A stretch of 64,000 nt of DNA, taken from the NCBI GenBank assembly GCA_963848825.1, contig CAWKFA010000015.1:1240001-1304000 (forward strand), given 5' to 3'. The notes below the pieces were generated by a model that saw only the letters and a program-made list of their open reading frames with translations, was not told the DNA's origin and did no database searches. Position numbers and translations under genes: made by a program. This stretch comes from CAVVSQ01 sp963848825 (GTDB taxonomy: Bacteria > Planctomycetota > Planctomycetia > Gemmatales > Gemmataceae). The stretch's first letter is position 1. Every line of letters starts with the position of its first letter. Of this stretch, positions 27,786-36,202 are shown one piece after another.

Positions 27786-28214
27786 TCATTCAGACACACG
27801 ACCCATCTTCAAGCCGCAGACGCGGCATGTTTCCCGCCAAGGCGGCGCCGGATAGTTGCACTGCGGGCACGAACGATCCGCATCGATGTTCTTAATTGAA
27901 TCGTCGATGCCCCGTTCTCGCGCTGACCACTCGCGGGCTTTCTCTTGCTTTGGCGTCGGCACTGGCGGGTTCTTGGGGCGTCCGACGTACATTTGCGGAA
28001 GCTGTTTTCCGTCTGGAATCTCACGCGCGATACAGTGCCCGGCCTTGGCGTGCTTGATGGTCTCTTCGTCGGTTTTGCAAAAAAACACATCGCAATTGCA
28101 AACAGCGCAGTGACGAATCTCGTCGGACGCGGTCAGGCTAAGTTCCAGCCAGTTTTTCGGACACCGAAAGCGAAAGGCCGATTCGCAATTGCGTATGGTG
28201 AGATTCGTTTTCAT
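27786..28214 (-). CDS. cysteine-rich protein with C-terminal zinc ribbon
   Basis: Of two possible starts I take ATG 28214 (MKTNLTIRNCESAFRFRCPK), because the longer N-terminus (from 28298) is translated from a dispersed intergenic repeat; 142 aa. Cys pairs: CAVCNCDVFFC in the middle and CPQCNYPAPPWRETCRVCG at the end, the latter a CxxC...CxxC zinc ribbon. The middle (FCKTDEETIKHAKAGHCIA) resembles a family I have seen only in planctomycetes, with no known function. Cytoplasmic by composition. Confidence 0.7.
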   Translation of the reverse strand: MKTNLTIRNCESAFRFRCPKNWLELSLTASDEIRHCAVCNCDVFFCKTDEETIKHAKAGHCIAREIPDGKQLPQMYVGRPKNPPVPTPKQEKAREWSARERGIDDSIKNIDADRSCPQCNYPAPPWRETCRVCGLKMGRVSE

Positions 28215-28221
28215 ATCGCAA

Positions 28222-28410
28222 CCCTGGGGGTCTGTTACACCGAAGGTGTTATATCCCAAAGCCCAGGGTCGCGGTAGCGCACCCTGGGATCGTAACACGG
28301 AGCGGCCCCATACCCTGAAAGGGTTGCATCACCGTGTCGGCGTGCGGCGATGTAACACCTTCGGTGTAAAAATGTGGTTGTGGGTCGGGAACCCAGCGTG
28401 CGGCCATGCG
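28222..28410. repeat. dispersed intergenic repeat (ACACCGAAGGTGTTATATCCC family)
   Basis: TTACACCGAAGGTGTTATATCC, AAGCCCAGGGTCGCG...GCGCACCCTGGG, and TGTAACACCTTCGGTGTAAAAAT are palindromic modules that recur at 29158-29385 with small changes. CACCGAAGGTG and CCCAGGGT...ACCCTGGG can form hairpins. The last module here is cut off by the purine tract at 28417. Confidence 0.8.
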
Positions 28411-28416
28411 CCGGGT

Positions 28417-28560
28417 GGGGGGGGGGGGGAGGAGGGGGGGAGAGGGAGAGGAGGGGGGGGGAGGGGGGGGGGAGGGGGGGAGGGGGGAGAGGGGGGGGAG
28501 AAGAGGGGGAGGGGGGAGGAGGGGAGGGAAGAGGAGGGGAGGGGGGGGGGGGAGGAAGGA
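28417..28560 (+). repeat. 144-base pure-purine, G-rich low-complexity tract
   Basis: Every base is G or A, mostly runs of 4 to 13 Gs separated by single As. It begins directly after AACCCAGCGTGCGGCCATGCGCCGGGT, half of a hairpin whose other half is present in the sister repeat at 29318-29350. It could form G-quadruplexes or a triplex, or be a poly-G sequencing artefact. Confidence 0.8.
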
Positions 28561-28587
28561 ACGCGGGCCATGCCATGGCACCCGGCG

Positions 28588-29046
28588 TTAACACCACTTT
28601 GCCAGACTATCCCTTAACACATACTCAGTGTAAGTAGTCGTTATCAAATCAAACTTCGCCCCTGTTTCGTAGTAGCTATATACTTGTGGATTATCACTAT
28701 TATAGTCGTCAAGAAACCAAAATATATAGCCTTGGTGCATCGCAAAGACAATTGATGTGTGAGGAAGCGTTAATGGCGTTTCTTGCTCTGCTAGGAGCTC
28801 CTTCGCCCCTTTGTTCATGTGGAGTATTCTAGGGTAGAAGGCGTCGGTTCCGCGGTATAATCCGCCGGCACCTTTTCCCATGGCGGCAAGAAACGCCCGG
28901 TATGACCGTGGAATGCGTTTTCCTGTTGCGCACTCGAACTCTTCAATTTCGTGTTGAGAACAACCTGTTATAGTCTCAGGCGTCGCGGTGTCATGTTGGA
29001 CAAGATTAGCAATCACCTCAGCGATGAATTCGGTGAAGTCAGTCAT
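28588..29046 (-). CDS. SMI1/KNR4 (SUKH) family immunity-like protein
   Basis: 152 residues. The SUKH pattern is visible: ITGCSQHEIEEFECATGKRIPRSYRAFL (x-I-x-x-x-E...G...LP-x-x-Y-x-x-F-L), then FYPRILHM, a middle LPHTSIVFAMHQGYIFWFL and VYSYYETGAKFDLI. Known: SUKH proteins often neutralise contact-dependent or polymorphic toxins. The gene is AT-richer than its neighbours and isolated between repeats, as immunity genes often are. No toxin gene is nearby, so a role as an orphan immunity protein is inference. Its stop is about 28 bp from the G-rich tract. Confidence 0.75.
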   Translation of the reverse strand: MTDFTEFIAEVIANLVQHDTATPETITGCSQHEIEEFECATGKRIPRSYRAFLAAMGKGAGGLYRGTDAFYPRILHMNKGAKELLAEQETPLTLPHTSIVFAMHQGYIFWFLDDYNSDNPQVYSYYETGAKFDLITTTYTEYVLRDSLAKWC

Positions 29047-29580
29047 GTTATCAATTTCCTCTCTACTGCAACCCGGAGACCATTACTCAACAGCAGTTTA
29101 ACTCATTAAAAAATGTGGTTGCGGGCTGGGAACCCAGGGTTCGCTAGGTTCACCCTTGGATCTGATTACACCAAAGGTGTTATATCCCAAAGCCCAGGGT
29201 CGCGTTAGCGCACCCTGGGGTCGTAAGGCGTAGAGGCCCAATACCCCGAAGGGGTTAAATCACCGTGTCGGCAGGCGGTGATGTAACACCTTCGGTGTAA
29301 AAATATAATCGTGGTCGGGAACCCAGCGTGCGCTATCGCGACGCTGGGCTTTGGGATGTAACACCTTTGGTGTAAAAACTGCAGGTTTGTCTTGCCTTTC
29401 AAAGAGGGTCTTCCAGTACCGCTGATTATAGCTAGTTGCCGTACTTAAAACCTGTCGCGATAGCCAGGGGCCGCGAAAACTCCGCCAACGCCCGTGGCCT
29501 GGCGGCATTGGAAGCGTATGCTGAACTTTTCACGTTATGCGCGTGCTTGATCGGGCTTTGCTGTAACTCGGAATTTGCCA
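29047..29580. other. intergenic region filled with the ACACCGAAGGTG repeat family
   Basis: 29100-29385 carries at least two further copies of the modules at 28222-28410, including CCCAGCGTGCGCTATCGCGACGCTGGG as a hairpin and TGTAACACCTTTGGTGTAAAAA. I see no gene; open frames are made of repeat sequence. Confidence 0.65.
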
Positions 29581-30050
29581 ATGGCATCTCCCACCATTTA
29601 TACCCTGGAGCGTGAGCAATTGATCCTGCGCCCCGTGGGCGAGGTGTTTGCTTTTTTCGCGGATGCGGCGAATCTGGAGGTTATTACGCCGCCCTGGTTG
29701 GGATTTCATGTGCTGACGCCGGCGCCAATCAGGATGTTTGCGGGGCGCGGATTGAGTATCGACTTTATTGGCACTGTTTGCCGTTGCGCTGGGTGACGCT
29801 CATCAACGATTGGTCGCCGCCGCTGCGCTTTTCCGACGTGCAACTGCGCGGGCCGTACCGGTTGTGGGAACATGAGCATACGTTCGCGGCCACCGAGGGG
29901 GGTACCCTCATGCGCGACGTCGTGCGCTATGCGCTGCCCCTGGGACCTTTGGGCCGGCTGGCGCGGAGATATTTCGTCAAGGCGGACCTCGAAAGGGTCT
30001 TTGATTACCGGGCTGCCAGGATTCGCGAAGTCTTCGACAAGACAAAATAG
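29581..30050 (+). CDS. SRPBCC/polyketide-cyclase-like protein, frameshifted
   Basis: ATG 29581 begins MASPTIYTLEREQLILRPVG, then EVFAFFADAANLEVITPPWL, a common start of the SRPBCC ligand-binding fold. The frame ends early at TGA 29794-29796. A second frame, entered by a missing base near 29736 (GGGGCGCGGATT), continues RIEYRLYWHCLPLRWVTLIN, RFSDVQLRGPYRLWEHEHTF and a terminal helix FVKADLERVFDYRAARIREV. Joined, this is about 156 residues, typical for the family. Members bind hydrophobic ligands in a helix-grip cavity; the ligand here is unknown. Probably a sequence error, not a dead gene. Confidence 0.75.
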
Positions 30051-30175
30051 TGAAACGATGAAATAAACGTGGGTTCGGGTGGTCGTCGGGGTGAGGGGCA
30101 ACTGCGCATTGCCGCGTCCGCTGCCCCGCCTAAGATGGTACCCGTGAAATATTCTGGCCAAGTACTTGAGGCGTC

Positions 30176-31588
30176 ATGAAAGCGTGGCTCCATACGGAAG
30201 ACGGGCTCGCGGTAGTGATCGGTATCGCCCTGACGATGCTGGGGGCGCTTCCCCTCGTGGGGGTGGACGCCTTTGGCTGGGTCGTCAAGACAAACGTCTG
30301 GATGGACGTCATCAAGGGCATGTCGCCGGCGTCGGGAACTTTTGCGGCCCTTCCGGGCGTCGTTTGCCTGCTACTCACCTACCTTTTCCTGTTAGTGGTG
30401 TTGGTGCTTGGGGCCTGGCTCATCGGTCTGAACCTGCGCCGGTTCGCAGCCGCCTTTACCGTCGTTTTCGGCATCTCCTATTTGTGCTACCTGATCGGCC
30501 ACAATGCCTATATCGCCGCCACCCCGGACAAGCGTGAAAGCTTTGGCATCAGTCAATCGCTGGGGCTGACGGGCGAGGCTGGTTTTATCGTCGCGCTGGC
30601 GGCGGGGCTCATCATCGGCAACTTCTTCCCTGGCCTGGCGAAATGGCTGGCGGAAGCTGCCCGGCCAGAGTGGTTCATCAAGATGGCGATCGTTATCCTG
30701 GGCGCCTCGCTCGGCATCAAGGCCGCCGGGGCCACGCGGCTGGTTGAAACCATCATGTTTCGCGGCCTGGCCGCCATCATCGAGGCGTACCTTATTTACT
30801 GGGCACTCGTCTACTTCGTGGCCCGGCGTTTTTTCGGCTTCAGCCGCGAGTGGGCCGCACCGCTGGCGTCGGGCATTTCGATTTGCGGCGTGTCGGCCGC
30901 CATTACCACCGGTGCCGCCATTCGTGCCCGCCCCGTCGTCCCGGTGATGGTATCGTCCCTGGTAGTGGTCTTCTCGGTGGTGGAGCTCATTCTGCTGCCG
31001 GTGTTGGCGCGGACATGGCTGGCGGATTATCCCATGGTCGCGGCGGCCTGGATGGGGCTGGCCGTCAAGACGGATGGCGCGGCGATATCCAGCGGCGCGA
31101 TTCTGCAGGCGCTCTTTGCCTCCGATCCGGCCGCGACATCGGGCTTGATGCTGCTGACTACCACGACGGTCAAGGTGTTTATCGACCTGTTTATCGGCGT
31201 GTGGGCCATCGTGCTGGCGCTGGTTTGGGGTTATGGCATCGAACGCAAGGCTGGCCAGAAGGTGCCGTTGGCCGACATCTGGAATCGCTTTCCTAAATTT
31301 GTCTTCGGTTATGTGCTGGCGTTCATGGTGTTGCTGATCGTGGGTGCCGGCCAGCCGGATTTGATCGGCTCGGATACATCCCCGGGGCCCCTGCGAGCTG
31401 GCATCGGCGAGATCGATCTTTTCCGCGGCTTGTTCTTCGTGATGACGTTTTTCTCGATCGGCCTGGCGTCCAATTTCAAGAAACTCTGGGCGGAGGGCAT
31501 CGCCCGCCTGGCGGCCGTCTATGTCGTCTGCCTGTTCGGCTTTGTCATCTGGATCGGACTGGTCATCTCCTGGTTATTTTTCCGCTAA
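30176..31588 (+). CDS. YeiH/UPF0324-type putative sulfate exporter family membrane protein
   Basis: 470 residues, GAGG ribosome site before ATG 30176. About 12 hydrophobic segments. The family core is GFIVALAAGLIIGNFFPGL, KMAIVILGASLGIKAAGA, ASGISICGVSAAITTGAAI (a conserved Gly/Ser/Cys loop), VKTDGAAISSGAILQALF and MTFFSIGLASNFKKLW. Known: the family is predicted to export sulfate or related anions, without firm biochemistry. The N-terminal 110 residues add extra membrane segments beyond the usual 340. A palindromic terminator starts one base after the stop. Confidence 0.87.
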   Translation: MKAWLHTEDGLAVVIGIALTMLGALPLVGVDAFGWVVKTNVWMDVIKGMSPASGTFAALPGVVCLLLTYLFLLVVLVLGAWLIGLNLRRFAAAFTVVFGISYLCYLIGHNAYIAATPDKRESFGISQSLGLTGEAGFIVALAAGLIIGNFFPGLAKWLAEAARPEWFIKMAIVILGASLGIKAAGATRLVETIMFRGLAAIIEAYLIYWALVYFVARRFFGFSREWAAPLASGISICGVSAAITTGAAIRARPVVPVMVSSLVVVFSVVELILLPVLARTWLADYPMVAAAWMGLAVKTDGAAISSGAILQALFASDPAATSGLMLLTTTTVKVFIDLFIGVWAIVLALVWGYGIERKAGQKVPLADIWNRFPKFVFGYVLAFMVLLIVGAGQPDLIGSDTSPGPLRAGIGEIDLFRGLFFVMTFFSIGLASNFKKLWAEGIARLAAVYVVCLFGFVIWIGLVISWLFFR

Positions 31589-31632
31589 CAGCCCGTTGAA
31601 AAAGGGGGTCTGACCCCTTTTTCAGCGGGCTG
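31589..31632. terminator. GGGGTCTGACCCC-family palindrome after the YeiH-like gene
   Basis: CAGCCCGTTGAAAAAGGGGG and CCCCTTTTTCAGCGGGCTG pair with one mismatch around the core GGTCTGACC. A- and T-runs flank the stem. It starts immediately after TAA 31586-31588, as expected for an intrinsic terminator. Confidence 0.8.
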
Positions 31633-31656
31633 CTAATCGAATTTTGAGGCGCTGCC

Positions 31657-31851
31657 ATGAATGAACCCCTGCCGGAACCACGCGACCAGGTCACGGAAGC
31701 GGACACTGCCACGGAAATGGCGCGCATTCCCTATGAACCGCTGCTGCCGGTGGAAAAGAAGCTCATTGCCGGCAGCTTGCTGCTGGGTTTGGCACTCCTG
31801 GGCGTGCTGCTCTGGCTGAGCGCGACCTATTTTCCGGTCCTCAAGCCTTGA
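31657..31851 (+). CDS. small single-pass membrane protein (64 aa)
   Basis: ATG 31657 has GAGG nine bases upstream. The N-terminal 35 residues are charged and the C-terminal half is one hydrophobic segment (LIAGSLLLGLALLGVLLWL) ending YFPVLKP, so a tail-anchored type topology is likely. It lies 12 bp before the amidotransferase gene and probably shares its transcript. I do not recognise the family. Confidence 0.6.
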   Translation: MNEPLPEPRDQVTEADTATEMARIPYEPLLPVEKKLIAGSLLLGLALLGVLLWLSATYFPVLKP

Positions 31852-31863
31852 GCAAGCCGGCTT

Positions 31864-32613
31864 ATGAGAATCCATTATTTCCAGCATGTACCCTTCGAGG
31901 GCCTGGATGGCATCGAAACCTGGGCGCGGGACCATGGGCATCCCCTGACGGGCACCCATCTCTATGCCGACGACCACTTCCCGAATATTGATGACATCGA
32001 TTGGCTGGTCATCATGGGCGGCCCCATGAACGTATACGAAACGGCCAAGTGTCCATGGCTGACGGCCGAAAAGCGGTTTATCGATCAGGCGATCCGGGCC
32101 AATAAGACGGTGCTGGGCATTTGTCTGGGAGCGCAATTGATCGCGGATGTCCTGGGTGCGCCGGTGTTCCGCAACCCGCACAAGGAAATCGGCTGGTTCC
32201 CCGTCGAATTTACGCAAGCTGCCAAGGACTCGTTCCTGTTTGACTTTTTGCCCAAGAAATTCATGGTGTTTCACTGGCATGGCGACACGTTCGCCCTGCC
32301 GTCCGGCGCGGTCCATATCGCGAGCAGCGCGGGTTGCGCGAACCAGGCTTTCGTTTATAATCAAACGGTCGTTGGCCTGCAGTTTCACCTGGAAATGAGC
32401 GAGGCGAGCGTTCGTGGCTTTCTGCCCTGTTGTTCCAATGAGCTGGTGGCTGGCAAATATATCCAGACGGCCGAAGAAATGCTGGCCAATAGCGAGTTCT
32501 TCGCGACGAGCCATCGTGCGTTGCGGCAATTCTTGGACAGGCTCGCGGCGGTCCAGGTACGACCCCCTACTTTTCTAAGCGACGCCAACCGTTCGAGGGA
32601 GATTTGTCCGTGA
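31864..32613 (+). CDS. class I glutamine amidotransferase-like protein
   Basis: 249 residues with the GATase triad: nucleophile Cys in LGICLGAQLIADVLGA, and His and Glu in VVGLQFHLEMSE. VIMGGPMNVYE forms the oxyanion-side loop and FHWHGDTF is typical of the GMP-synthase-like stand-alone group. It would release ammonia from glutamine or hydrolyse gamma-glutamyl bonds. Partner enzyme unknown. The stop overlaps the next gene's start by GTGA, so the two are coupled. Confidence 0.9.
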   Translation: MRIHYFQHVPFEGLDGIETWARDHGHPLTGTHLYADDHFPNIDDIDWLVIMGGPMNVYETAKCPWLTAEKRFIDQAIRANKTVLGICLGAQLIADVLGAPVFRNPHKEIGWFPVEFTQAAKDSFLFDFLPKKFMVFHWHGDTFALPSGAVHIASSAGCANQAFVYNQTVVGLQFHLEMSEASVRGFLPCCSNELVAGKYIQTAEEMLANSEFFATSHRALRQFLDRLAAVQVRPPTFLSDANRSREICP

Positions 32614-34050
32614 AGACAGTGGCCATCGTTGGGGGCGGATTTTGTGGCACTCTGGCGGCCGTGAATCTGGCACGCCTGGCAAAGTGTCCGCTGCGGATCG
32701 TTATCATCAACAATGGTACGCCGCTGGGCCGTGGCATCGCCTACAGCACGAAACAAAGCGAGCACCTTCTCAACGTCGCCGCCCGCAATATGTCCGCATT
32801 TCCGGACCAGCCCAACCATTTCCTGGAATGGCTGGGCACGCGGACGGAGTACGCCGACGTTCCTGAAGCCGTATTGCGCGAGCAGTTTGTGCCGCGCAAG
32901 ATTTATGGGGATTATTTGCAAGGGCTGCTGTTTTTTCATTCCCAAAGCAACGCCGTGCCGCCCCGGCACATAGAGTTCGTAAATGGCGAAGTGCTCGATC
33001 TGGTGCCGGGCCCGGAAGGCATTGCCGTGGTGGTTGGCCAACAACCAACGATCGAGGCGGACAAGGTAATCCTGGCCACGGGCAATCAGGCACCCGCGGA
33101 ATGGCCGGCTGGCAATTATGAGCAGCCGCGGTTTGTGAGCAATCCATGGCGGCCGCTCGACCTGTCGGGGGCGGACAGGCGCGAAAATGTCGTGCTGATC
33201 GGCGCCGGCCTCACCATGATCGACATATTTCTGACGCTGTCTGCGCTCGCCTGGCAGGGGACCATCTACGCGGTCTCGCGCACGGGCCTGTTGCCGCTGC
33301 CGCATTTCCAGGGCATCGCCTATGCTGATTTTCCGCCCGCAGATCCAATGGGACTGGGGCTCGCCGGCCTGACAAAACTCATGGAACTCCATTGTAAGCT
33401 GCTAAGGGACCGTGGCGAAAACCCCGCCATTGTCGTCGATAAGTTGCGGCCGTTCACACAACGCGTCTGGCAGAGTTTTACCGATCGAAGAAAAGCGGGT
33501 GTTCTGCCGGGATTATCGCACGCGCTGGAACGTTACCCGCCACCGGATTGCCCAATCGATTCACGAACGCCTGAGCGCGGCGCTGACCAGCGGCAAGTTG
33601 CAACTTATCGAGGGGCGCGTTCAGGCCTTGGCCTCTACCGAGAATGGCATGCGCGTGACGGTGGACAAAAAGTCGCCCGCCAGGGAGCGTGTGACCCTGG
33701 ATGCAGGCTGGGTGGTGAACTGTACGGGCCCGCAGGAGAGCTACAAAAACTCCAGGACCACGCTTTATCAAAACTTGTTTGACCGTGGTGTCGTGCGCGC
33801 GGACGAGCTGGACATGGGCATCGGCGCGGATGCCAACTTTCGCGTGATTGATGGCGGCGGCGTGACTTCGGAATCTCTTTACGCCATCGGTCCGATGCTT
33901 AAAGGCTCGCTGTGGGAAACGACCGCCGTACCCGAGTTGCGCATTCAGGCGTTGCGGGTGGCGGAGACAATCCTGGCGGCGTTCGAAGGCGGAGCGGCGC
34001 CGGGTTGGTTCGCCGAAATGTGGGTGGACGTTGTGGAATATAGCATCTGA
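32610..34050 (+). CDS. FAD/NAD(P)-binding protein (NAD_binding_9 type), frameshifted
   Basis: I choose GTG 32610 (overlapping the previous stop) with GAGGGAGA upstream; an in-frame TTG at 32604 is less likely. The Rossmann start is VAIVGGGFCGTLAAVNLARL, followed by GRGIAYSTKQSEHLLNVAA and MSAFPDQPNHFLEWL, typical of the FAD-NAD(P)-binding family pfam13454. VVLIGAGLTMIDIFLTL is the second nucleotide-binding motif. The frame breaks near 33485 (extra C in GATCGAAGAAAAG); the second frame continues EEKRVFCRDYRTRWNVTRHR and runs to TGA 34048-34050 with YAIGPMLKGSLWETTAVPEL. Total about 480 residues. Known members are poorly characterised oxidoreductases or hydroxyacylglutathione-like partners; the substrate is unclear. 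Confidence 0.85.
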
Positions 34051-34172
34051 GAGTCGCAGGGCCCCGTCGCATGGGGTGGTTGGCATTCGGACAATTCGAC
34101 ACTTTTTGGCCTGTTAATTGCAATTGCAAATCGCTTCCGCACTTGCAATTTCCTTATCGAAGGGAGCTGATC

Positions 34173-34812
34173 ATGAGCACTGGGTCAATTTTTGGGTGTG
34201 CGTCGGTATTCTTGGCGTTGGCCTTGGCGACGGCATTGGGAGTGTCGGCGAAACGCGTCAGCGGCCGGCGCGGCGCTTCAAGGTAAACGGGTGGCAATTC
34301 TCGTCGCGGATGGCTTTGAGCAGTCAGAGTTATTTGACCCGAAAACCGCTCTGGATGCCGCGGGAGCGAAAACGACGATCATTTCGCCGGAAGCAAAGAG
34401 TGTCAAGGGCTGGAACGAGAAGGCGTGGGGCAAAAGCATCGGCGTTGACGTTTCGCTCAACAAGGCAAAGGCCGACCAATATGATGCCCTGCTGTTACCT
34501 GGCGGCGTGATGAACCCCGACAAACTCCGCATGACCCCGGAAGCGGTGGGCTTCGTCAAGTCGTTTGTAGATGCCGGCAAACCCATCGCGGCTATCTGCC
34601 ACGGTCCCTGGACGCTCATCGAAACGGGTGCAATTCGCGGCCGCAAATTGACATCCTGGCCATCACTAAAAACCGACATTCACAATGCGGGCGGCACGTG
34701 GACCGATCAAGAAGTCGTGGTCGACAAGGGCCTGGTGACCAGTCGCAAGCCCGCGGATATTCCGGCCTTCAATCGGGAGATGATCAAGATGTTCGCGAAT
34801 GGAGCGAAGTAG
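34173..34812 (+). CDS. secreted DJ-1/PfpI family protein, frameshifted in the signal-peptide region
   Basis: ATG 34173 is preceded by AGGGAG and begins a signal peptide (TGSIFGCASVFLALALATAL), but this frame stops at about 34285. One base after GAAACGCGTC the other frame gives AAGAALQGKRVAILVADGFE and continues to TAG 34810-34812. The DJ-1/PfpI core is clear: FEQSELFDPKTALDAAGAKT, YDALLLPGGVMNPD, PIAAICHGPWTLIE with the conserved Cys on the nucleophile elbow, and KLTSWPSLKTDIHNAGG. Members act as chaperone/deglycase-like or amidase-like proteins in stress. An exported member is unusual. A strong terminator follows at 34842. Confidence 0.85.
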
Positions 34813-34841
34813 ATCGAGTATAAACCGAAGGGTGACTACGC

Positions 34842-34880
34842 CCGCCCATTTTGCCGCCAGGCAAAATGGGCGGCATTTTA
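34842..34880. terminator. intrinsic terminator
   Basis: CCGCCCATTTTGCC (34842-34855), loop GCCA, GGCAAAATGGGCGG (34860-34873) is a perfect 14-bp stem followed by CATTTTATCC. It lies 30 bp after the PfpI stop. Confidence 0.85.
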
Positions 34881-35028
34881 TCCGTAATGTACCTGCCAAA
34901 GCTGCCAGCGTTTCAGTAAGCAACCCATCTGCGACTCTGCACCGGCTTCCCTGGTTACCCCGCAAAATGATCCTACAATACGAGCGGGCATAGCAAGTTT
35001 TGCAACCAACCCAGGCTCGAGTATTCGC

Positions 35029-36060
35029 ATGGAATATCGGCAACTTGGCGGCTCCGGGCTCATGGTGCCGGCCTTGAGTTTTGGAACAGGCACATTCGGC
35101 GGCAGTAATGAATTTTTCAAGGCCTGGGGCACGAGCGACGTCGCCGAGGCGACGCGACTGGTTGATATCTGCCTGGAGGCGGGCCTCAACATGTTCGATT
35201 CCGCCGACATCTATTCCGCCGGCATGGCGGAGGAGATTCTCGGTCGTGCAATCAAGGGTCGTCGCCAGCAGGTGATTATTTCCACCAAGGGTACCTTTCG
35301 GAATGGACAGGGCCCTAACGATGTCGGTTCGTCCCGTTTCCACCTGATGCAAGCTGTCGATGCCAGCCTCAAGCGTTTGGGCACCGATTGGATCGACCTT
35401 TATCAGCTCCACGGCTTTGACGCCATGACTCCTTTGGAGGAAGTGCTGGGAACGCTTGACGACCTGGTGACAGCGGGAAAAATTCGCTACATCGGCTGCT
35501 CCAACTTCTCGGGTTGGCACCTGATGAAGTCGCTCGCCACGTCGGACAGGCATGGCTGGGCGCGGTATGTGTGCCATCAGGCCTATTACTCGTTGATAGG
35601 GCGTGAATACGAGTGGGAATTGATGCCGTTGGCGCTCGATCAGAAGGTCGGCGCGGTGGTCTGGAGCCCGCTCGGCTGGGGCCGCCTTACGGGCAAAATA
35701 CGCCGGGGCCAGCCGCTGCCCAAGGATAGCCGTCTGCAAAGCAAGGTGGTGATCGATATCGGCCCGCCGGTCGGCGACGAATATCTCTACACCGTGGTGG
35801 ATGCTCTCGACGAGGTAGCACGGCAGACGCATAAAACCGTGCCGCAAGTCGCGCTCAACTGGGTACTTCATCGGCCTTCGGTCGCCAATGTGATTATTGG
35901 TGCCCGTAACGAGGAGCAGTTGCGGCAAAACCTTGGGGCCATTGGCTGGAAGCTAACAGCCGAGCAAGTAGCCCTGCTGGATAAAGCCAGTGCCACAACG
36001 CTGGCTTATCCGTATTGGCATCAGCGCGGTTTTGGGGAAAGGAACCCACCGCCTGTGTAA
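35029..36060 (+). CDS. aldo/keto reductase
   Basis: 343 residues of the KCNAB/YghZ-like group of NADPH-dependent aldo/keto reductases. The catalytic tetrad can be placed as Asp and Tyr in NMFDSADIYSAGMAEEIL, Lys in VIISTKGTF and His in DLYQLHGFD. IRYIGCSNFSGWHLMKS and VVWSPLGWGRLTGK bind cofactor; VIIGARNEEQLRQN is the C-terminal NADP motif. It reduces aldehydes or ketones in the cytoplasm; the substrate is not evident. There is no clear operon partner: a terminator lies upstream and about 140 bp follow it. Confidence 0.93.
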   Translation: MEYRQLGGSGLMVPALSFGTGTFGGSNEFFKAWGTSDVAEATRLVDICLEAGLNMFDSADIYSAGMAEEILGRAIKGRRQQVIISTKGTFRNGQGPNDVGSSRFHLMQAVDASLKRLGTDWIDLYQLHGFDAMTPLEEVLGTLDDLVTAGKIRYIGCSNFSGWHLMKSLATSDRHGWARYVCHQAYYSLIGREYEWELMPLALDQKVGAVVWSPLGWGRLTGKIRRGQPLPKDSRLQSKVVIDIGPPVGDEYLYTVVDALDEVARQTHKTVPQVALNWVLHRPSVANVIIGARNEEQLRQNLGAIGWKLTAEQVALLDKASATTLAYPYWHQRGFGERNPPPV

Positions 36061-36202
36061 GGTCGGCGACACCCGGCACACGGAAAAGTCGCGATAAGAC
36101 GTGACAGAGAAACGATTACCGGGTTTAATGGTGTTGGCCAGGGGCGAAGTGTTCGTCTAGCTAGGAGCGGACTACCTGGCGCTTAGTTCGGGGAGTTGGT
36201 TC

